DNA of 64,000 nucleotides from JACJYE01 sp964432875 (GTDB lineage: Bacteria; Bacteroidota; Bacteroidia; Chitinophagales; Saprospiraceae), in NCBI GenBank assembly GCA_964432875.1, contig CAYSPJ010000012.1, positions 1-64,000 on the forward strand, read 5' to 3'. A model generated the notes under the pieces. That model was not told the origin of the DNA, ran no database searches, and saw only the letters and a program-made list of their open reading frames with translations. Shown here piece by piece: positions 58,889 through 64,000 of the stretch. A program made the position numbers and the translations under genes. How positions within the stretch are numbered: the first letter of the stretch is position 1; each line of letters begins with the position of its first letter.

Positions 58889-61048
58889 CTACAACTTCAC
58901 TACCTTCATGGGCACCCGCCCCTGCGGGCCTTCCAGGATGAGAAAATACACCCCGGCTGGCAGCGGTTCGCCATCGGCACCGCGGCCGTCCCAGTGGAGG
59001 AGTATTTCACCACTGACAGCGGTAGCATCGCCAACATCAAGCCATCGGCGCAGACGGCCCATGCTATCATAGATGGCGATGTGCAGGCGGCTCAGATCAG
59101 CCCCATCCCGAAGTTGGATGGCAATGGTGAGCTGTTCCGCGAAAGGGTTGGGGAAAACCCGGGCCGCCAGCGATGGCGCGGCATCTTCTTCATCGGTCTG
59201 AATCACGATCGGCGGCTCGGCGGTGGGATCGACGCACTCGATGCAGGGCTCGCCGCCCACGCTGGGTTCAAGGCAGAGGAAGGCCGTGTGCAGCGACAAG
59301 ACCCGATGGTAAAGGCTCTGCTCCACCAAGGTTTCGATGCTGTATCCGCCCTGGGCAGCGTTTTCCAACGAAAGGATATAATTGCCGGCCCAGCTTTTCG
59401 CCGCAAGCGAATCGATGGCATAAGCCTCGGCCGCCTCCACGGCTACCTCCGCCGCCTGCAATTGCCCCTCTACCACTGCCGCATAGCTGACTTCCAGCGG
59501 GAAATCGCCCAGGTATTTGCCCACCTGCCGCAGCGGCCGGCGCAGCGGCACATTGACGCCCGGCCCATCCAACAGGAAGCGGCTGTGGCAGATGCCGCTC
59601 GCCAGAGTTGTATACAACTCGATGGACCCGCGCAGGCGGTCGCTGGCTTCCAGCGCTTTGCGCAGCTTATAGCGGTATTGCCCCGCCCGCAGATAGCTGC
59701 CGCCGGAGAGGCGGGACAGATCGGAGTAGAATAGCTCATTGCCGCGCCAGCTAGACACCACCCCCCACCAGTCCCACCAGCTATAAACATTAAAATTCAA
59801 GTAGTCGATGATGTGGAAATTGGCCAAGTCGAAGCCTTCGTGGCGGGTAAACTCCTGTACGAATATCCCGGCATTATTAGGTTCGCCCTCGTATTGCGAA
59901 TTGGAAATGACCAATACATCCGCCGGGCTGCCGTGCGCGGCAATAGCATCCAGGATGCCCTGGATAGCGCCCAGCAAATAGCCATCCGCGATGATAGCTT
60001 GCGCTGGGTTCAAGCTGGCAAAAGCGGCCAGCACGGCCGCCGCCTCGGCTTGCATCGGCCCCATTAGCGCCAAGGGCGGGGCCGTTGGTGCCCGGCTCGC
60101 CCAGATGGTAAAGGTATCGGCTGGGGTAAGTTGAGCCAGCAATTCATCCCGCAACCCCTCCAGCAGGCTCGCTCTGGTCATGTTATTGGTGAAATCCGGG
60201 TGGTAATCCAGCAACACGTGCAGATTGCGGCCTGGCCCTTCCGGCAGGCTGAGCAGCGCCTCGGGCAGCGCGACGAGCTCGTAAATCTTCAGGCTGTCGT
60301 TGCGGTTGACGTAAACGCCCTGCTGCCAAGGGGCATCCAATTCGATGGCCAGGCTGCTCTTCAAGCCCGATGGCAGGATGCTGGCGCGCTGAAAAGCGCC
60401 CAGGGAGGGCGTCTGCACCCACTGGAAAGCCACTTCAGGCAGCTCGGCGATGGCAGGCTGGCCCCATTCCGGGCTGATCCAGGCGCGGATTTCCAGGCTG
60501 TCCAACGGCTGGCGAGAGGCATTGAGGATTTCCATGGGCAACTCGCAGCGCACTTTCTCCGCCGACCAATCGGCCGGCATCAGGAAGCTGATCTTCACCC
60601 GGCGCGAGCTATTGGCTGGCAAGGGGTAAACGCGGAGTTGATATTGCCCGGCCCCTTGCTTATACAAAATGGAAGGATCCTGCCGACGGTTGACGAACCC
60701 CTCATAGATGAGCGTGGCGGTGCGCCGGTCCAGGATATCGGCCTTGATGATGGTATCGCCCACCCACAGCCAGGAATCGTGGACCAGAGCCTCTTCCGGC
60801 AGACTGAAATCCAGGATGATCTCCAGCGAATCGGAAGGGAAATAGCCTGCGCCCGCTGCGGACAGCGTGAGGAACAGGCCTACATCCACGTAAATGCCCT
60901 TGGGCTCAATGGTCAGTGCGGCCTGCTCAATGGTGCCCTGGCGGGCAGACTCCCAGTTGTTGACTGGATTGATGACCGATAAACTAGCTTGCGCCTGGGC
61001 TAGCGTAGCCCAGAACATCAGTGTGGAACAGAGTAGTGTTGTTCTCAT
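58889..61048 (-). CDS. Secreted VIT-domain protein with T9SS sorting tail
   Basis: 719 residues. Signal peptide (TLMFWATLAQAQ), an N-terminal VIT-like beta region (LEIILDFSLPEEALVHDSWL, RRTATLIYEGFVNRRQDPSIL, QYQLRVYPLPANSSRRVKIS), a VWA-like central segment (LHVLLDYHPDFTNN), and a C-terminal T9SS domain (VFPNPFAEQLTIAIQL, LHIAIYDSMGRLRRWL, HWDGRGADGEPLPAGVYFLI). VIT-VWA proteins are extracellular or surface adhesion-like scaffolds in bacteria; the MIDAS motif is not obvious. The sorting tail predicts surface or secreted location through T9SS. Confidence 0.88.
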   Translation of the reverse strand: MRTTLLCSTLMFWATLAQAQASLSVINPVNNWESARQGTIEQAALTIEPKGIYVDVGLFLTLSAAGAGYFPSDSLEIILDFSLPEEALVHDSWLWVGDTIIKADILDRRTATLIYEGFVNRRQDPSILYKQGAGQYQLRVYPLPANSSRRVKISFLMPADWSAEKVRCELPMEILNASRQPLDSLEIRAWISPEWGQPAIAELPEVAFQWVQTPSLGAFQRASILPSGLKSSLAIELDAPWQQGVYVNRNDSLKIYELVALPEALLSLPEGPGRNLHVLLDYHPDFTNNMTRASLLEGLRDELLAQLTPADTFTIWASRAPTAPPLALMGPMQAEAAAVLAAFASLNPAQAIIADGYLLGAIQGILDAIAAHGSPADVLVISNSQYEGEPNNAGIFVQEFTRHEGFDLANFHIIDYLNFNVYSWWDWWGVVSSWRGNELFYSDLSRLSGGSYLRAGQYRYKLRKALEASDRLRGSIELYTTLASGICHSRFLLDGPGVNVPLRRPLRQVGKYLGDFPLEVSYAAVVEGQLQAAEVAVEAAEAYAIDSLAAKSWAGNYILSLENAAQGGYSIETLVEQSLYHRVLSLHTAFLCLEPSVGGEPCIECVDPTAEPPIVIQTDEEDAAPSLAARVFPNPFAEQLTIAIQLRDGADLSRLHIAIYDSMGRLRRWLDVGDATAVSGEILLHWDGRGADGEPLPAGVYFLILEGPQGRVPMKVVKL

Positions 61049-61135
61049 AACGAAAGTGGTTTTGTTGTTTCTTCAAACTTCAAACATTTTCACCACAATC
61101 GCAAGCCCCAAAATGCATCTGGCAAGGTAGGTTGC

Positions 61136-61169
61136 AAAAAAAAAGAGGCGCCCTTCTCAGGGAACCTCT
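61136..61169 (-). terminator. Rho-independent terminator after the YceI gene
   Basis: Minus-strand stem AGAGG-TT-CCCT pairs with AGGG-CG-CCTCT around GAGA, followed by a long T run (complement of 61136-61143). Confidence 0.8.
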
Positions 61170-61238
61170 CTGGCCTCAAGGCCGGATATCGATCTCACCG
61201 CGTAGCGATGAGCTGCTTAACAGCTAAACGCAAAGCGA

Positions 61239-61847
61239 TTACTTCCCAGCGACAAGTTTTACCTGAAGGTCGAACTCGTCGTAGATGGTTTTGTCGCCCA
61301 GATTGTCGAAGAAGCTGCCTGAGCCGAAGCGGACGTCGAAATCAGAACGGTCCACTTTCATTTCAGCAACCGCTACAGTCGAGCCTGCTTCTTCCGTCAC
61401 ATTAGCTTGGAATTTGATCTGCTTGGTAGTCTCCTTGATGGTCAGGTTGCCGACGATTTTGTAAGTGCCGGGCGTACCATAAGGGATAGCCTGAGTGATG
61501 ACAAACTTGGCCGTGGGGTAGGTTGCTACGCCAAAGAAGTCGTCAGATTTTAAATGGCCGACCAATTTGCCGTTCGAATCGCCTTTGAGGTCATCGCAGG
61601 TGATGCTGTTCATGTCGATCTCGAAGCTGCCGCCGGTCAGCTTGCCATTTTCCATGTTCAATTTGCCCATTTTCAACTTGACGTTGCCGTAGTGCGAGCC
61701 GGTCACTTTGTAGCCTTTCCAAACTACGTTACTTTTTTGTACATTCACCGCAAGCGCTTCTACCATATCTTCTACTGGGGTGGTAAAGCTCATGGCAGCC
61801 AGCGCAAAGGCGGCCAGGATGGTGGAGAAAATGCTAAACTTCTTCAT
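61239..61847 (-). CDS. YceI-family periplasmic protein
   Basis: 202 residues from the ATG at 61847, with signal peptide (STILAAFALAAMSFT). The YceI lipocalin-like barrel includes VVWKGYKVTGSHYGNVKL, SFEIDMNSITCDDL, LVGHLKSDDFFGVATYPTA and VDRSDFDVRFGSGSFFDN. Structural homologues bind isoprenoid quinones or long-chain lipids; the cargo here is unknown. Upstream frames start inside an A/T-rich leader and are less likely. Confidence 0.93.
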   Translation of the reverse strand: MKKFSIFSTILAAFALAAMSFTTPVEDMVEALAVNVQKSNVVWKGYKVTGSHYGNVKLKMGKLNMENGKLTGGSFEIDMNSITCDDLKGDSNGKLVGHLKSDDFFGVATYPTAKFVITQAIPYGTPGTYKIVGNLTIKETTKQIKFQANVTEEAGSTVAVAEMKVDRSDFDVRFGSGSFFDNLGDKTIYDEFDLQVKLVAGK

Positions 61848-61976
61848 AACCAAAAGATTTTTTTGTTTCTTAATTTTGTTAATCACTTCATCAGCGTGGA
61901 TGACCAACATATAACAGGGCTGCTGCATTAAAGTTTAAACATTGAATTGATTTTTTTTGGTTTCACCCGCATAGCT

Positions 61977-61984
61977 TAGCTTTG
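61977..61984 (+). promoter_or_regulatory. -7 box (TAGCTTTG) for proC
   Basis: Exact TAnnTTTG, 32 bases before the proC ATG, in the divergent region shared with the YceI gene. Confidence 0.5.
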
Positions 61985-62016
61985 TGTGCTGAAATGTAAC
62001 GCAGAAGACAAAAGAC

Positions 62017-62826
62017 ATGAAGATACTCATCATTGGCGGCGGCAACATGGGGCTTACCTACGCCCAGAGTTTCCAGCGCTCACACATCACCCGGAAGGAG
62101 GATATGATGATCCTCGAGAAATCAGAAGACAAAGCACGGGAGCTGGCCCGCAAAGACATCGGCACGGTTTACAGCCGGGCGGAAGACTGCCTGACGACGG
62201 CAGATTTGATCATCCTGGCAGTCAAACCACAGGACTCCGGCAGCCTATTTGAGAGCATCAAAGGGTTGACGCACCCCCAGCAGGTTTTCCTTTCCATTAT
62301 GGCGGGCATCAAGATCGAAGCCATTGCCAGTGCCTTGGGGGTAAACAAAATCATCCGCGCCATGCCCAACCTGCCAGCACAGATCGGCATGGGCATGACG
62401 GCTTTTACTTCTTCTGACGAGGTGACGCGCATCGAATTGGTCATGGTGCAAAACTTGCTCAATACTACTGGCAAAACGATTTACGTTGAACAAGAGGCAG
62501 CGATAGATGCGGCTACCGCCATCAGCGGCAGCGGCCCGGCTTACGTCTGGTTTTTCATGAAAGCCCTGATGGACGCCGCCCGCGAAATGGGCTTCAACTA
62601 TGCGGAATCAGAGCTACTGGTCAGCCAAACCTTCCGCGGTGCCATCGAGTTGTTTTCAAAAACAGACCTGACTTGCGAAGAGTGGATTGACCGGGTTTGT
62701 TCTCGCGGCGGCACGACGGAAGCGGCGCTAGCCTCCTACCGCCAAAACCTGGTGCGCGACGACATCATGGCTGGCGCAGTAGCGGCCCTGCACCGGGCCG
62801 TAGAGTTGGGAGAAGGTAGCAGGTAG
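62017..62826 (+). CDS. proC: Pyrroline-5-carboxylate reductase
   Basis: 269 residues, normal length. Rossmann motif IIGGGNMGLTYAQSF, LAVKPQD, IIRAMPNLPAQIGMGMTAF and the dimer helix region AISGSGPAYVWFFMKALMDAA with GGTTEAAL near the C-terminus. It reduces pyrroline-5-carboxylate to proline with NAD(P)H. Own promoter. Confidence 0.96.
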   Translation: MKILIIGGGNMGLTYAQSFQRSHITRKEDMMILEKSEDKARELARKDIGTVYSRAEDCLTTADLIILAVKPQDSGSLFESIKGLTHPQQVFLSIMAGIKIEAIASALGVNKIIRAMPNLPAQIGMGMTAFTSSDEVTRIELVMVQNLLNTTGKTIYVEQEAAIDAATAISGSGPAYVWFFMKALMDAAREMGFNYAESELLVSQTFRGAIELFSKTDLTCEEWIDRVCSRGGTTEAALASYRQNLVRDDIMAGAVAALHRAVELGEGSR

Positions 62827-62972
62827 GGCTATTGAATCGCTTTGCCGCAAATCGGCTTTTTGGACGGCCAGAGGCTAGAGGATAATGAATGATGGGATAT
62901 TGCCGTTTCATCCCCAACAGGCTCTTTAGCCCAAGGCCGCACACCATAATATTACGACTAAAACCGGAAGGA

Positions 62973-64000
62973 TGGACAAACATCAACTCATATCAGAAGC
63001 CAAACGATTGGTTGGCAATGCCGAAATCGAAAAAGCCTTGAGCCAAGTGCTGGCCTTTTTAGGCAGCGAAGCAGCGTACCGCCATTTGTACCAGGAAGCG
63101 CTTTTGATCCAATCTCAATTTAAAAAAGCCCAGCGCGACGAATCGCTGGGGCTGGCCAGCAATGAGCAGGCAAAGCTGAGCTACAGCCAAACCGCCCAGT
63201 GGCTACTGCGCTTACTGGACCGCCTGGAGAGCGGAGACCTCGCCCCGGCCGCCTCCGGGGAGGCGCCGCGCAAGAACAAGCTCGTACCCATCCTCGCTGG
63301 GGCGCTAGCCGTGGCTGCGGCAATCATCGCGCTTTGGTTTTTCCTCCCCCCCTCATCAGGGACATCCCTGGAAGAGCCTCAGCAGCAGAGCGATACCGCA
63401 TGCCCTACTTGGCCCGAAGAACAAGCCTTCAATATCCTGTTGTTCCCCTTCCAGCCGCTGAACGACAATACCCTCCGGCCCCACATCGCCATCAGCAACC
63501 GCCTCGCGCAACTCAAAGAAAAATACGGCATCAACTGCGGCATCCGCTTCTACGAAGTGAATGAAGCCGACCCCAACAGCTACCCCGCGACCAGCTCCGA
63601 CGCCGGCAACATCGGCTCTCGTTGCCAGGCCAAGCTGGCTATCTGGGGCACCGCCGAGAGCATCCCCAATAGCGCCATTATCCGCACGAACTACAAATTC
63701 CTCCACGGCCAGGGGCAATTGCCGCTCCACAAGCTCATGCTCACCGAAAAATCTGGGGTAGATACCGTCACTACTATTTCCAGCATCGCCACTGAAGGGC
63801 GGCTCACTCAAGACATCGAAGAGAGCATCCTCCTGCTCTTTGGCCTAATTGCCCATGAAAGCGGCGAGTGGGATATCGCCATCGAACTACTGGAAAGCTA
63901 CCCGGCTGCCGATTCGGCCAGCTCCTTGCTGCGGGGTATGGTCTTGGCCGATAACTATTTTTCTACCCAACAAGAAGAAAAGGCCGTCAAAAGCTATGAC
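62973..64000 (+). CDS. Partial EAD11-like protein with TM helix, running off the window
   Basis: At least 342 residues; no stop before the edge. Residues ~1-90 (LISEAKRLVGNAEIEKALSQ, ALLIQSQFKKAQRDESLGLA, AQWLLRLLDRLE) follow the pattern of effector-associated domain 11: a short helical start, a Q-x-x-F/Y-x-x-x-x-R-x-x-x-LG-[IL]-[AI]-S turn, then a final helix. One TM helix (LVPILAGALAVAAAIIALWFF, ~110-130) and an extracytoplasmic part follow, with TPR-like helices towards the edge (LLLFGLIAHESGEWDIAIEL). EADs pair with effector/NTPase partners in conflict systems and are abundant in Saprospiraceae. Partner not visible here. Confidence 0.65.

Noticed and set aside
1..64000. tRNA, rRNA and riboswitch genes
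   Set aside because: I looked for T-loop motifs, rRNA anchors and familiar riboswitch cores by eye and found none convincing; a covariance search would be decisive.

Overview
The window reads as a scaffold from a Bacteroidota genome, most likely Saprospiraceae or a close relative of Lewinella/Haliscomenobacter. Coding DNA is visibly GC-rich for the phylum. Supporting signs are type IX secretion system (T9SS) parts (a PorP/SprF protein and a PorE-like TPR/PD40/OmpA protein), several secreted proteins ending in T9SS sorting domains, a BatA-type protein, TAnnTTTG -7 promoter boxes upstream of many genes, and no consistent Shine-Dalgarno motifs. Lineage is inferred from gene content only. Three runs of exactly 100 N (19751-19850, 29552-29651, 36285-36384) are scaffold gaps of unknown true length; each falls in repetitive sequence or a repeat-prone domain.

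Layout. 1-760: non-coding block of palindromic and direct repeats. 761-5330: haem-c-motif lipoprotein, BatA/VWA membrane protein, secreted unknown plus FKBP isomerase, cytoplasmic-looking amidase. 5485-11193: M49-like zinc lipoprotein, sucC, a DUF6435-like small protein, GH92 mannosidase. 11444-12495: ECF sigma factor with a translationally coupled membrane anti-sigma candidate. 12496-13878: repeat-rich island including a probable MITE with target duplication. 13879-17128: two-TM protein, a frameshifted glycine-rich small membrane protein, aminotransferase, a decayed Uma2 gene, and an HhH protein. 17155-19640: OmpA-like protein and ffh. 19868-22746: divergent Gfo/Idh/MocA oxidoreductase and double-DUF1080 glycan hydrolase. 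22753-26058: PorE-like and PorP/SprF genes separated by a truncated PIN-like (DUF5615) gene. 26295-28528: coaE, LOG-family, DUF2177. 28761-30288: M43-like protease with PPC and T9SS domains, broken by a gap. 30813-35306: 2-oxoacid:ferredoxin oxidoreductase operon whose first gene fuses the gamma subunit, a GltD-like NAD(P)/FAD module and a ferredoxin domain. 35564-44418: CBS protein, 47/48-bp tandem array, adenosine deaminase, desaturase, small TM protein, rimM-lipoprotein-mnmA, two paralogous membrane proteins with a decayed T9SS gene between them. 44614-50201: SDR, GlgE, GNAT, DUF6616-like protein, S10-like peptidase. 50539-54649: small TM ORF, HTH-like regulator and two unrecognised exported proteins. 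54720-54893: second probable MITE with an 11-bp target duplication. 55308-64000: typA, a PIN toxin-antitoxin pair, homocysteine S-methyltransferase, VIT-domain T9SS protein, YceI, proC, and a truncated gene at the right edge with an EAD11-like N-terminus, one TM helix and a large extracytoplasmic part.

Together the genes describe an aerobic or facultative heterotroph that degrades glycans and proteins outside the cell (GH92, DUF1080, M43, S10, T9SS) and has routine central metabolism (sucC, coaE, proC, ferredoxin-linked oxoacid oxidation). I see no CRISPR array, rRNA, tRNA, prophage or integrative element. The most unusual items are the fused oxidoreductase, the EAD11-like edge gene, two MITE-like insertions with intact direct repeats, and several families of dispersed palindromes.
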